Assembly: GCA_035316325.1 (NCBI GenBank)
Contig: DATHJB010000172.1
Location: 1 to 64,000 of the forward strand
Length of the DNA stretch: 64,000 nt
Reading direction: 5' to 3'
DNA from: Acidimicrobiales bacterium
GTDB taxonomy: Bacteria; Actinomycetota; Acidimicrobiia; Acidimicrobiales; VFJN01
Shown: piece by piece, positions 17,144-25,442 of the stretch
Numbering within the stretch: position 1 is the stretch's first letter
How the letters are laid out: each line of letters starts with the position of its first letter
Made by a program: the position numbers and the translations under genes
The notes under the pieces: model-generated
Database searches by the model: none
Told to the model about the DNA's origin: nothing
Seen by the model: the letters and a program-made list of their open reading frames with translations, nothing else

Positions 17144-17887
17144 TCAGAGCATCCTGGTGCCGACGACCTGCCCGGTCATGAAGCCCCGGGCCGGACCGCA
17201 GAGGAACATCACGGTCGCCGCGATCTCGCTCGGGTCGCTGATCTTCCCGAGGGGGTCGGCCTCCCGTCGCCCTCGGAGCCCCTCGTCGCCGAGCCCGCCC
17301 CGGGCCATCGGCGTGTCGGTGGTGCCGGGGTTGAGCGCGTTCACCGTCACGCCCTGGGGGCCCAGTGCCAGGGCGAGGGACTTCACGAGCCCGATCACCC
17401 CGCCTTTCGACGCCGAGTAGGCCGCGAAGTCGGGGGAACCGAGGGTCGCGAGATCCGACGTCAGGAACACCATCGCGCCACGGCCCTGGGCCGACATCGC
17501 CCGGCCGAACGCACGGCCGACGAAGAAGGCGCCGTCGAGGTTCACCGAGAGGATGCTGCGCCAGGCATCGACCGAGAGGTCCAGCACGGGACAGCCCCGG
17601 TTGATCGCGGCGCAGTGGACGAGGCTGTCCACCTGCCCGAACCGGTCCACGAGCTGCACGACCACGCGATCGACGGCCTCGGCGTCACCCACGTCGACCG
17701 TCCAGGGGCTCACGGCTCGACCGGCCATCGCCTGTTCATCCACGATGCCCGCCAGTGCCGCGCCGTCGGCGTCGATCGCGGCGACCTCGGCCCCGGACGC
17801 CGCGAACGCGATCGCGGTCGCCCGGCCGATGCCGCTCGCCGCGCCCGTGACCGCCACGACGTGGCCCTCCCAGCTCACCGGCGCCAT
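17144..17887 (-). CDS. SDR-family dehydrogenase/reductase
   Basis: 247 aa from ATG 17887 (ATGA overlap with the Rieske gene stop). Canonical TGAASGIG cofactor motif, Asp at the end of strand 2 (AAIDADG, suggesting NAD preference), catalytic FLTSDLATLGSPDFAAYSASKGG with Ser, Tyr and Lys in place. The C-terminus GQVVGTRML lacks the usual NVDGG ending. Expected to oxidise an alcohol or cis-dihydrodiol, or reduce a ketone; behind a Rieske oxygenase a dihydrodiol or hydroxyl oxidation is a reasonable guess. Last gene of the 20.7-17.1 kb operon. Confidence 0.88.
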   Translation of the reverse strand: MAPVSWEGHVVAVTGAASGIGRATAIAFAASGAEVAAIDADGAALAGIVDEQAMAGRAVSPWTVDVGDAEAVDRVVVQLVDRFGQVDSLVHCAAINRGCPVLDLSVDAWRSILSVNLDGAFFVGRAFGRAMSAQGRGAMVFLTSDLATLGSPDFAAYSASKGGVIGLVKSLALALGPQGVTVNALNPGTTDTPMARGGLGDEGLRGRREADPLGKISDPSEIAATVMFLCGPARGFMTGQVVGTRML

Positions 17888-19098
17888 CAGCGGTCCACCG
17901 GTCCGAAGGTGGGGATCACGCCGCGCACGTCGCAATCGACGCTCGAAGGGACCGTGCCCGCCTCGTGCTCGCGCACCGCCTCCAGGAGCAGGTGGCGGAG
18001 GCGGGTGATGAGGTGGTCGGAGGGGCCGAGGTGCTGGCGGCTGCGATCCCAGCCGGGTCGGATGCTCTCCATGAGCGCCATGTCCTCGTAGAACAGGCCG
18101 ACCCCTCCCCGGCCCACGCCGATCCCGGTCCAGTGCCGGTCCATCAGGTCGCGGCGTTGGCCCCAGTTCCCGTCGGGGTCGTGCGGGAGGTCGGTGCGGA
18201 AGGTCTCCTCCGAGCGGACGTGGCTCGCGAAGACCCGTCCGGGCTGCCCGTCCTTCAGCGGGTGCTCCGTGTTGTAGAAGATCCCCCACAGCATCGTGGT
18301 GCGGTCGTCGACGGGAACGTTGAGCAGGATGGCCTGGTCCTCCGCCGGGTCGGCCGCCAGGCCGATGAGGTCCCACCACGGGAGGACGAGCTCGCCGACC
18401 CGGACCTCCTCCTCACCGTCCGGGCCCTGCTCCAGGAACCGCCACCGGCCGCCGTAGGGCCGTCGCTCGAACTCGAACCGGCTCCGCGTGGTCGACAGCA
18501 TCGTGCCGGCCATCGTCACGCCCTCGTACGACTCGCGCAGCGCCGACTGGTGCAGGACGCGCACGTGGGCCTGGTCGAAACCCGCTTCGAGCACCGGCAG
18601 CCAGTTGGCGTGCACCACGCCCATGGACGCGAACACGTGGTCATCCGGGAGGTCGACGAAGGGGAGGTCCGGACGGGGTGGGGGCGACGACCGGGGTCCG
18701 AGGTACAGCCACACCAGGCCGCCCGCCTCGTCGACGGGATGGTGGTTCGCGGGGATGCGATCGACGAACCCGTCGATCGCGGACTCGTTGGGCGCCTCCA
18801 CCACTCGGCCGCGCACGTCGAGCTTCCACCCGTGGAAGAGGCACCGGAGCCCGCACTCCTCGTTGCGGCCGAGGGCCAGGGACACACCTCGGTGCGGGCA
18901 TGCCTCGTCGAGGATGCCGACGGTGCCGGTCGAGTCGCGGAAGGCGACGAGGTCCTCGCCCAGGACCCGCACCCGCCGGGGCGGGCCGTCGGCCTCGAGG
19001 TGCGCCGAGCGCAGCACCGGGATCCAGTACTCGCGCATGAGGCGGCCCATCGGTGTCGACGGACCGAACCGGGTGAGTGCGGTGTAGGCGTCGGGCAC
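17887..19098 (-). CDS. Rieske non-heme iron oxygenase, large (alpha) subunit
   Basis: 403 aa from GTG 19098 with GAGAGGG upstream. N-terminal Rieske domain binds a 2Fe-2S cluster through C67-x-H69 (ACPHRG) and C86-x2-H89 (CLFHGW). The catalytic domain has the mononuclear iron motif around FDQAHVRVLH (Asp175, His178, His183). Size and spacing fit the phthalate 4,5-dioxygenase / vanillate demethylase-like group with no separate beta subunit. It needs an electron-supply reductase, and none is encoded nearby. Upstream in the same operon are a UGSC-family thiol protein and its partner, an unusual setting for this class. Confidence 0.9.
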   Translation of the reverse strand: MPDAYTALTRFGPSTPMGRLMREYWIPVLRSAHLEADGPPRRVRVLGEDLVAFRDSTGTVGILDEACPHRGVSLALGRNEECGLRCLFHGWKLDVRGRVVEAPNESAIDGFVDRIPANHHPVDEAGGLVWLYLGPRSSPPPRPDLPFVDLPDDHVFASMGVVHANWLPVLEAGFDQAHVRVLHQSALRESYEGVTMAGTMLSTTRSRFEFERRPYGGRWRFLEQGPDGEEEVRVGELVLPWWDLIGLAADPAEDQAILLNVPVDDRTTMLWGIFYNTEHPLKDGQPGRVFASHVRSEETFRTDLPHDPDGNWGQRRDLMDRHWTGIGVGRGGVGLFYEDMALMESIRPGWDRSRQHLGPSDHLITRLRHLLLEAVREHEAGTVPSSVDCDVRGVIPTFGPVDR

Positions 19099-19117
19099 GT
19101 TTCCCTCTCGACGATGC

Positions 19118-20161
19118 TCAGTCGCGGTCGGCCACCGGCCAGGTGACGGCCGACGAGTTCCCGAACGCCGGGACCAGGAACGAGTGCTTGCCCGGCCCGC
19201 CCGTCACGAAGACGCAGACCTCGTCGGGGTGGCGCACCGGTGGCACCAGGCTCTCGGGATCGTCGGCGAGCCCCTCCATCCAGGCCGGCCAGTCGCGGCC
19301 GGTCCAGTTGCCGCCCCACATGACGTCCCGGACCGGCCGGCACGAACGGTGGTAGAGGTACATCTGGACGTCGTGGCGCGACCAGCCGTCACGAGCGAGC
19401 ATGCCCGCGTGCTCGGGGCCGAGCACCACGCCGAAGTCGTTGCCCCTGGACATGATCCAGCTCACGTGACCCTGCGCGCGCATGACGTCGGCGACGATGT
19501 TCGCGAACCGCACCCCGGTCGAGCTCTGGTGGTCGTGAACGTTGTGCGGCGCCTCGCCGGCCAGCACCGTCACGGCGTCGTCTCCCGGAGCGAAGCCCTT
19601 CGTCGTGTGGAACTCCGGCCAGGGCGACGCCTCGACGTTCTCCGCCATGCAGTAGGCGAACTTCGCCGGGCTCCCGTGCGTGGCCTGGTCGCCCGATCCC
19701 GGGCGCGCCGCCCCGACGTTCATCAGGATCAGCCGCAACGCCCGCCCGATCGACGAGCTCGCGCCCACGCCCGGGCCCAGCGCTCCTGGCCCCGAGCCCA
19801 CGCCCACCCGGTCGGCGACGGGCCCGTGGACGACGAGGAAGGGCGACACGGGGTGCGTCGTGGCCTGGACGCCGGCGAGGTTGAAGCGGGGCTGCAGCAT
19901 CGCCTCGACGGCGGCCCGGACGACCGGGAACATCGGCGGGGCGCACCCGGCCATCACCGCGTTGGCGGCCAGCACCTCGTTCGTCGCCTCCCGGTAGCCC
20001 GGCGGCACGACGCCCGCGGAACCACCGGGGCTGAAGGAGCCGAGCATGGTGGCGACCCGCTCGGCGGTAGGGGGGACGACCGGCAGCCCGTCGGCCCAAC
20101 CTCGCGCCTCGACGAAGCCGTACACGTCGTCGAGGTCGCCCTCCACCGTGTACGTCGTCAT
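19118..20161 (-). CDS. Conserved protein, partner of the UGSC-family protein
   Basis: 347 aa from ATG 20161, overlapping the stop of the UGSC gene (ATGA). I cannot assign a function. Seen: an N-terminal segment DDVYGFVEARGWADGLPVVPPTAERV, a Gly-rich middle (VGVGSGPGALGPGVGASSSIGRALRLILMNVG), FHTTKGFAPGDDAVTVLAGEAPHNVHDH, and a C-terminal VFVTGGPGKHSFLVPAFG. No signal peptide or membrane segment. The Gly/Ser-rich loop and repeated His/Asp could form a cofactor or substrate site. Strict pairing with a UGSC protein suggests a two-subunit enzyme or redox complex; this is inference from overlap and order. Confidence 0.7.
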   Translation of the reverse strand: MTTYTVEGDLDDVYGFVEARGWADGLPVVPPTAERVATMLGSFSPGGSAGVVPPGYREATNEVLAANAVMAGCAPPMFPVVRAAVEAMLQPRFNLAGVQATTHPVSPFLVVHGPVADRVGVGSGPGALGPGVGASSSIGRALRLILMNVGAARPGSGDQATHGSPAKFAYCMAENVEASPWPEFHTTKGFAPGDDAVTVLAGEAPHNVHDHQSSTGVRFANIVADVMRAQGHVSWIMSRGNDFGVVLGPEHAGMLARDGWSRHDVQMYLYHRSCRPVRDVMWGGNWTGRDWPAWMEGLADDPESLVPPVRHPDEVCVFVTGGPGKHSFLVPAFGNSSAVTWPVADRD

Positions 20162-20712
20162 GTCGCGGCGACCACATCGCGGGTCACGTGGTCCCACCAC
20201 GGAGCGATCCCCTGCACGGCCTCCGCCTGCCGCTCGCAGAGCTCGTCTGGCGTGATTCCCCCGATGGGGTGGCGCACCACGAGGAGGTCGAGGTCCTCGT
20301 CACCGAGCGCCTCGCCCTGCATGCGGGCGAGCTCGACGAAGGCGTCCGAGGTCAGCATCGCGACGGCGAGCCCCCGCCGCCGGAGAGCGACGGTGTCGTG
20401 CACGGTGGCCGACGTGCACGACCCGCAGTCACCGGAGCCGGTGACAACCACCTCACACTCGGCGACCATCTGGTCGACCAGTTCGGGCTCGGCCGGCACC
20501 GAGGCGTTGAGCTTCAGGTAGGAGCGCACCTCGACGCCATGCTGCTCGCGGGCCCAGGTGCCGACGGCATCCTCGATCTCCGCAGCGTTCTGCTTGTTGT
20601 TGCTGAACAGGCCGATCCGCCGCACGGCGCGAGCGAGCTCGCCGCGAGCGTCGGTCCTCCCGTCGCGGCGGGGCTCCCCCGTCGGATCCACCAGGACCCA
20701 CGTCGATCCCAT
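20158..20712 (-). CDS. UGSC-family (seleno)protein homologue with Cys-Gly-Ser-Cys motif
   Basis: 184 aa, ATG 20712 with AGAGGGGGG upstream. GLFSNNKQNAAEIEDAVG near the N-terminus and TGSGDCGSCTSATVHD around residues 92-106 match the UGSC-like family, named for a Sec-Gly-Ser-Cys motif. Here Sec is replaced by Cys96 (codon TGC, not TGA), paired with Cys99. Thiol/selenol redox chemistry is expected, but the substrate of the family is, as far as I know, not established. Heads an operon with its partner protein, a Rieske oxygenase and an SDR. A GRTATCT-type regulatory element lies about 40 bases upstream. Confidence 0.78.
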   Translation of the reverse strand: MGSTWVLVDPTGEPRRDGRTDARGELARAVRRIGLFSNNKQNAAEIEDAVGTWAREQHGVEVRSYLKLNASVPAEPELVDQMVAECEVVVTGSGDCGSCTSATVHDTVALRRRGLAVAMLTSDAFVELARMQGEALGDEDLDLLVVRHPIGGITPDELCERQAEAVQGIAPWWDHVTRDVVAAT

Positions 20713-20749
20713 GCAACCCCCCTCTCACTCGACCTGGCGAACATAGTCT

Positions 20750-20768
20750 CACAAACAGATACCTCTAG
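20750..20768. promoter_or_regulatory. GRTATCT-type element, copy 3 (putative GntR operator)
   Basis: On the minus strand AGGTATCTGTTTGTG, upstream of the UGSC operon. GGTATCTGT is shared with the element at 13616. A possible -10 (TATGTT) follows on the minus strand. Confidence 0.45.
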
Positions 20769-20780
20769 CACTTCTTTTGC

Positions 20781-21818
20781 TCACGCCACCAGGCCCGCGA
20801 GGAGCTCGATCGTGTCCCGCCGGTCCGTCGTCACGACCAGCGTCGTGATCGGGGAGGCCCGCCAGACCTCCAGCCGGTCGCGCACCCGCCCGGGCGGGCC
20901 GCAGAGGGCCACCTCGTCGACGAGGGCGTCGGGCACGGCCGCGATCGCGCCGTTCCTGTCGCCCGCCAGGTAGAGGTCCTGGATCCGGGCCGCAGCCTCC
21001 CCGAAGCCCAGTCGGACGGCGAGGTCGTTGTAGAAGTTCGCGCCCCGCGCCCCCATCCCGCCGACGTAGAGGGCGAGCGCGGGCTTCACCTCGGCCCGAC
21101 AGGCATCGATGTCGTCGCCGACGACCACGCGGACGAACGGTGCGAGGTCGAACGACGTCACGTCGCAGCCCTCGAAGGACGGCCCGAACACTGCTTCGAA
21201 CCGCGCCGGTGAGCACCACGGCACCAGCCAGCCGTCGGCGATCTCGCCCGCGAGCCGGACGTTCCGGGGGCCGATCGCGGCGAGGTAGATCGGCACGGAT
21301 GACCGTTCCGGTCGGACGATCAGCTTGAGCGGTTTGCCGAGCCCGGTCGCGTCGGCCCCGCCGTACGGGATGTCGTAGTGCGAGCCGTGGTGCTCGAGCG
21401 GGCCCTCCCGACGCAGCGCGGCTCGGACCACGCTCACGTACTCGTGGGTCCGCTCGAGCGGCCGCCCGTACGCCTGGCCGTGCCAGCCCTCGGCGACCTG
21501 CGGGCCCGAGACGCCGAGGCCGAGGTGGAAGCGGCCCGCCGAGAGCAGGTCCATCGAGGCGGCCGTCATCGCCGTCATCGCCGGCGTGCGGGCCGGCATC
21601 TGCATGACCGCCGTGCCGAGGCCGATCCGGCTCGTGCCCGCACCGGCCCATGCCAAGGGCGCGATCGCATCGGACCCGTAGGCCTCGGCCGTCCACACGC
21701 TGTGGTAGCCGAGCGACTCGGCGAGCTGCGCGGCCTCGACCACCGGTAGGCCCGATCCGAGCTGACCCAGGTCGAGGGCCAGCCGCAACTGCCCCGAGCC
21801 CGGCCAATCCTGCGCCAT
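20781..21818 (-). CDS. LLM-class flavin-dependent oxidoreductase (F420-type pattern)
   Basis: 345 aa from ATG 21818 with GGAGGGACGG upstream. Segments [85 protein letters not shown] are the pattern seen in F420-dependent LLM oxidoreductases (Rv0953c-like). The chemistry could be hydride transfer or oxygenation; the substrate is unknown. It diverges from the P450 gene across a 90-base gap that holds one palindromic TetR-type operator, so the two genes are probably co-regulated. Confidence 0.88.
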   Translation of the reverse strand: MAQDWPGSGQLRLALDLGQLGSGLPVVEAAQLAESLGYHSVWTAEAYGSDAIAPLAWAGAGTSRIGLGTAVMQMPARTPAMTAMTAASMDLLSAGRFHLGLGVSGPQVAEGWHGQAYGRPLERTHEYVSVVRAALRREGPLEHHGSHYDIPYGGADATGLGKPLKLIVRPERSSVPIYLAAIGPRNVRLAGEIADGWLVPWCSPARFEAVFGPSFEGCDVTSFDLAPFVRVVVGDDIDACRAEVKPALALYVGGMGARGANFYNDLAVRLGFGEAAARIQDLYLAGDRNGAIAAVPDALVDEVALCGPPGRVRDRLEVWRASPITTLVVTTDRRDTIELLAGLVA

Positions 21819-21842
21819 CCGTCCCTCCTCCAAGACAACCGA

Positions 21843-21857
21843 CCGATCGTTCGTTAG
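21843..21857. promoter_or_regulatory. Palindromic TetR-type operator, copy 3
   Basis: CCGATCGTTCGTTAG in the divergent LLM/P450 gap. On the plus strand it runs into TAGTCT, a possible -10 for the P450 gene. Confidence 0.6.
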
Positions 21858-21908
21858 TCTCAACTGCGGACAGTATCGTCGCGTTCGCCACGCCTCAAAG
21901 GGGGACCC

Positions 21909-23126
21909 GTGGACAGCTCCACCCAGCTCTTCATCGACGAGACGGCGGCCGGGTACTTCGACGACCCCTACGCGCACTACGCCCCGATCCGGGCCGCCAA
22001 CCCGGTCCACCACGACCCGCGCGGGCCGTGGATGGTCTTCGGGTACGACGACGTGAAGCGGGTACTGCGAGGCCCGGGCATCAGCAGCCGCCTGGCCAAC
22101 GCGCCGGACACGCCGCGCACGCAGCGACTCGTCGAGGCGTGGGGAACCGGGATCATCACCAAACCGCACCTCTCCCGCGCCGACCCGCCGGAGCACACCC
22201 GCCTGCGGCGCGTGCTCGCCGCCGCGTTCACGCCTCGGCACATGGAGGCCCTTCGCCCGCGCATCCGGGAGATCGTCGACGAGCTGCTCGTCGGCGCCGG
22301 GGACGAGATCGAGGTCGGCGCACAGCTGGCCCGGCCGCTGCCCTACCGCGTGATGTGCGAGCTCCTCGGGTACCCGCCCGACACCGACGACTCGCTCATG
22401 ATCGAGTGCACCCACGCGTTCGTCGTGGCGACGATGGAGCCGTTCATGGACGGCGCCCAGGTCGACGCCGTGGTGCGGGCGAACAAGCTGCTGACCGAGC
22501 AGATCCGCGACGCCGTCGAGTGGAAGCGGGACCACCTCGGCGACGACCTCATGTCGCTCCTGTTGAACGCCGGCGACGAGCGCGAGGTGCTGAGCGAGGA
22601 CGAGGTCGTGGAGCAGGTCCGCCTCCTGTTCGCCGCCGGCCACGAGACGACGGTGAACGCGGTCGAGCTCGCACTGCTCTCGCTGCTGCGCAACCGCGAC
22701 CAGTGGGACCTCCTGGTCGGCAACCCCGACCTGATCGACAACGCCGTCGAGGAGCTGCTGCGCTACGACAACACCATCCAGATCGCGTGGCGGACGACCC
22801 CCGACGACTTCGAGCTCGGCACCGCCACCATCCCGGCCGGGAACGACGTCATCGGCTGGATCGGCTCGGCGAACCGCGACCCGGCCAAGTGGGGCCCGGC
22901 CGCCGATCGGCTCGACGTGACGAGGCAGGACGCCGGTGACCACCTCTCCTTCGGCAGCGGGCTGCACCTCTGCCTCGGTGCCTGGCTGGCGCGTGCCGAG
23001 CTCCAGGAGCTCCTGAGGACCCTTGCCGCTCGCTACCCGGCCATGGACCTCGCCGGCGAGGTCCCGTGGGAGCGGCTCGTCTCGGTCCGGGGTCCCGAGC
23101 GACTCGACCTGCGCCTCCGGGGATGA
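21909..23126 (+). CDS. Cytochrome P450
   Basis: 405 aa from GTG 21909. All class I bacterial P450 hallmarks are present: I-helix oxygen-activation motif AGHETT at 243-248, K-helix ExxR at 282-285 (EELLRY), and heme loop [10 protein letters not shown] with the thiolate Cys355. No membrane anchor, so soluble and dependent on a ferredoxin/reductase not encoded nearby. It resembles actinobacterial CYP families that hydroxylate terpenoid, steroid or fatty-acid substrates, but the substrate cannot be told. The stop overlaps the start of the FMN-dependent enzyme downstream (ATGA), so the two are translationally coupled. Confidence 0.93.
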   Translation: MDSSTQLFIDETAAGYFDDPYAHYAPIRAANPVHHDPRGPWMVFGYDDVKRVLRGPGISSRLANAPDTPRTQRLVEAWGTGIITKPHLSRADPPEHTRLRRVLAAAFTPRHMEALRPRIREIVDELLVGAGDEIEVGAQLARPLPYRVMCELLGYPPDTDDSLMIECTHAFVVATMEPFMDGAQVDAVVRANKLLTEQIRDAVEWKRDHLGDDLMSLLLNAGDEREVLSEDEVVEQVRLLFAAGHETTVNAVELALLSLLRNRDQWDLLVGNPDLIDNAVEELLRYDNTIQIAWRTTPDDFELGTATIPAGNDVIGWIGSANRDPAKWGPAADRLDVTRQDAGDHLSFGSGLHLCLGAWLARAELQELLRTLAARYPAMDLAGEVPWERLVSVRGPERLDLRLRG

Positions 23127-24349
23127 CGTCGGAGGCCGCCGCCCCGCTCCCTCGTCGAGCCCGCCGCCTCCTCGGGCCCGACGACGCCCGGCGTGCCGCG
23201 CGTCGTCGCCTCCCCGGGAGCGTCTTCCGCTACTTCGAGGGCGGTTCGGAGGAGCGGCTGACGATCGAGGCGAACCGGGAGGCCTTCAGGTCATTGGCGT
23301 TCAGGCCCCACGTCGGCGTCGCCCCGACCGGCGTCGATGCCTCCGTGGACGTGCTCGGCACGCGACTGGCGATGCCCGTGGTGCTCGCACCGGCCGGCTA
23401 CATCCGGCTCGCGCACCGCGACGGCGAGTTGGGTGCGGCGCGAGCGGCACAGCGAGCGGGGATCGCGACTGCGGTCAGCAGTCTGTCCAGCCAGCCGATC
23501 GAGGCGATCGCCGACGCCGCCGGTGGCGACCTCGCGTGGTACCAGGTGTACTTCGCCGGCGGGCGCGCCGTCGTGGAACGAGCCATCGAGCGGGCTCGTG
23601 TCGCCGGCTGCGGTGGGCTCGTCGTCACGATCGACATGGCGGCGCTCGGCTCCCCCGAGCGACCGCTCCGTGGCGGGAAGGTCCCGACGAAGATCGACCT
23701 CGCGACCGCGCTGCGCCACGGACCGGGGATGCTCATGAAGCCGGCCTGGCTCGCAGGCTTCGTTCGAGACGGCTTGTCCCTCGACGTGCCCAACCTCGTC
23801 GACGGATCGGGCCGAGTGCTCTCGGTGGGCGAGGCGGCCGCGAGCATCGCTCAGGAGCCCCCTCCGACATGGGAGGACCTCGAGTGGATACGCGCGGCGT
23901 GGCCCGGCCCGCTGATCGTCAAGGGGATCCTGCGCGCGGACGACGCGCGGCGAGCCGTCGATGTCGGAGCCGACGGGGTCGTCGTCTCGAACCACGGGGG
24001 CAACGTCCTCGACGGATCGGTGGCCACCCTCCGCGCTCTCCCCGAGGTCGTCGACGCCGTCGGTGACCGCGTGGAGGTCCTGCTCGACGGCGGCGTCCGA
24101 CGCGGGGTCGACGTCGTCAAGGCGGTGGCCCTCGGAGCGAGGGCGGTCCTGATCGGCCGGCCCTACATCTGGGCACTCGCCGCCGCGGGCGAGGCCGGGG
24201 TGGACCAGACCCTTCGCCTCTTCCAACAGGGCGTGGAGCGCACGCTGGCGCTCCTCGGTTGCCGGTCCGTCGAGGACCTCGAACCCTCGCTCGTCACCGG
24301 CGCGTGGCGGGATGGCCAGGCGCCCGGCTACGGCACGTCCACCGGGTAG
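23123..24349 (+). CDS. FMN-dependent alpha-hydroxy-acid oxidase family protein, MftD-like
   Basis: 408 aa from ATG 23123. TIM barrel of the lactate/glycolate oxidase family: [116 protein letters not shown]. The active-site His291 is kept, but the canonical SNHGGRQLDG is [10 protein letters not shown], so the substrate-carboxylate Arg is missing. That change and the C-terminal half resemble MftD, the flavoenzyme of mycofactocin maturation, although no other mycofactocin genes are in the window. It may oxidise a 2-hydroxy acid or an amine-like substrate. Tail-to-tail overlap of 22 bases with the amidohydrolase gene. Confidence 0.85.
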   Translation: MTSEAAAPLPRRARRLLGPDDARRAARRRLPGSVFRYFEGGSEERLTIEANREAFRSLAFRPHVGVAPTGVDASVDVLGTRLAMPVVLAPAGYIRLAHRDGELGAARAAQRAGIATAVSSLSSQPIEAIADAAGGDLAWYQVYFAGGRAVVERAIERARVAGCGGLVVTIDMAALGSPERPLRGGKVPTKIDLATALRHGPGMLMKPAWLAGFVRDGLSLDVPNLVDGSGRVLSVGEAAASIAQEPPPTWEDLEWIRAAWPGPLIVKGILRADDARRAVDVGADGVVVSNHGGNVLDGSVATLRALPEVVDAVGDRVEVLLDGGVRRGVDVVKAVALGARAVLIGRPYIWALAAAGEAGVDQTLRLFQQGVERTLALLGCRSVEDLEPSLVTGAWRDGQAPGYGTSTG

Positions 24350-25392
24350 GAGACCTCGAGAGCCAGCTCGATCCCTGCCCGCTCGAGCCGGTTGGCGGCG
24401 ATGCCGACGAAGACCTCCTTGGGCACGAGGCAGTCGTCGCACGCACCCTCTCCGGCCCGGACGTCCAGCCGGGCACGGCCGTCGGCGATCGCGACGACGT
24501 CGAGTCGGTAGCCGTCGGCCGCCAGCGACCGTGCGAGCGGATCGAGGGCGTCGTGCACGCCCGGGGGCAGTTCGGCCCCTCCCCGGTCGAGGCCGAACAG
24601 GTCCGCGGTCGTCGCCCCCAGGAACCGGGCCTGGTCCTCGACCGCCAGCCGGCGGACGCCCTGCCGGGCCGTCTCGACCGCTGCCCCCAGGCCGCCGAAG
24701 GTCTGCGGATGGTCGGACCCCCAGAGCAGCCGGCCAGGCCCGAAGAGCCCGACGAGCTGGTCCACCACGGCCGCAGGGTCGCCGTCTGCGTGTTGGAACG
24801 TGTGCGTCGTCACCTTCAGGTGGATGCGGTCGAGCTCGGCGAGGCCGAGGACCGGCTCGCCCGGCGCGATCCGCCCGTCCTCGAAGGCCGGGAACCCGCA
24901 GTGGTCGAGCACCACCGGGCACTCCGCCGCGGCGAACGCCGGTCGGAGCGGCGCGATGGCGTCGGCCGTCACGGTCACCACTGCCGTGAGGCCCAGGCGC
25001 GCCGCCGTCTCGAGCACGGTGGACGCCCCGCCGCGCCCGATCCACCGGCGGGCGGTGGTCATCCCGAACAGGCGGACGCCGGTCACGGCCGGAAGCACTG
25101 CCAGCTCCTCGAGGTGCGCGAGGTGGTCGGCCGCATCGAGGTCGACCGCGACGACCGCGGCCAACCGGCCGGGGTGCGCCGACGATGCCGCCACCACGTA
25201 GCGGTTGTCGAACGAGTAGGGCCCCACGGCCTGGACGAGCACAGCCTGGTCGACGCCGGCCTGGTCCATCGCGCCGACGAACGACTCGGCATCGTGGTCG
25301 GGCTCCTTCCACCAGTCCGTCCCGATCCCGGTCGGTGCCACCGGGTAGCGATCGTCCGTGGTGGCGACGTGCACGTGCGAATCGACGATCAT
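24328..25392 (-). CDS. Amidohydrolase fused to a C-terminal NifU-like domain
   Basis: 354 aa, ATG 25392. Residues 1-270 form an amidohydrolase-2/PDC-lactonase-like TIM barrel: HxH at 6-8 (DSHVHV), VRLFG, His164 (LDHCGF), LLWGSDHPQ with Asp227. Residues 277-352 read as a NifU C-terminal (Nfu) domain: LDPLARSLAADGYRLDVV, then GACDDC (Cys318, Cys321) followed by the helix VFVGIAANRLE. Nfu domains hold a labile Fe-S cluster between two CxxC motifs of a dimer and pass it on. A hydrolase carrying one is unusual. The cluster could be structural, regulatory or delivered to an oxygenase in the island. Diverges from the aldo/keto reductase gene. Confidence 0.85.
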   Translation of the reverse strand: MIVDSHVHVATTDDRYPVAPTGIGTDWWKEPDHDAESFVGAMDQAGVDQAVLVQAVGPYSFDNRYVVAASSAHPGRLAAVVAVDLDAADHLAHLEELAVLPAVTGVRLFGMTTARRWIGRGGASTVLETAARLGLTAVVTVTADAIAPLRPAFAAAECPVVLDHCGFPAFEDGRIAPGEPVLGLAELDRIHLKVTTHTFQHADGDPAAVVDQLVGLFGPGRLLWGSDHPQTFGGLGAAVETARQGVRRLAVEDQARFLGATTADLFGLDRGGAELPPGVHDALDPLARSLAADGYRLDVVAIADGRARLDVRAGEGACDDCLVPKEVFVGIAANRLERAGIELALEVSYPVDVP

Positions 25393-25408
25393 CCGGCCAC
25401 TCCCTATT

Positions 25409-25430
25409 CCGATATTTCTGGTACCATATT
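25409..25430. promoter_or_regulatory. GRTATCT-type element, copy 4 (putative GntR operator)
   Basis: CGATATTTCTGGTACC and flanking bases in the 50-base gap between the divergent amidohydrolase and aldo/keto reductase genes. It aligns with CGATATCTCAGGTATT at 7978. CATATT just downstream could be the -10 for the reductase. Confidence 0.42.
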
Positions 25431-25442
25431 AGCGGAGGGAGC

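Noticed and set aside
20158-20712. Selenocysteine (TGA) codon in the UGSC gene
   Set aside because: The motif codon reads TGC on the coding strand, so it is Cys.
23123-24349. Mycofactocin biosynthesis cluster
   Set aside because: Only an MftD-like protein is present; no precursor peptide, radical SAM or glycosyltransferase genes nearby.
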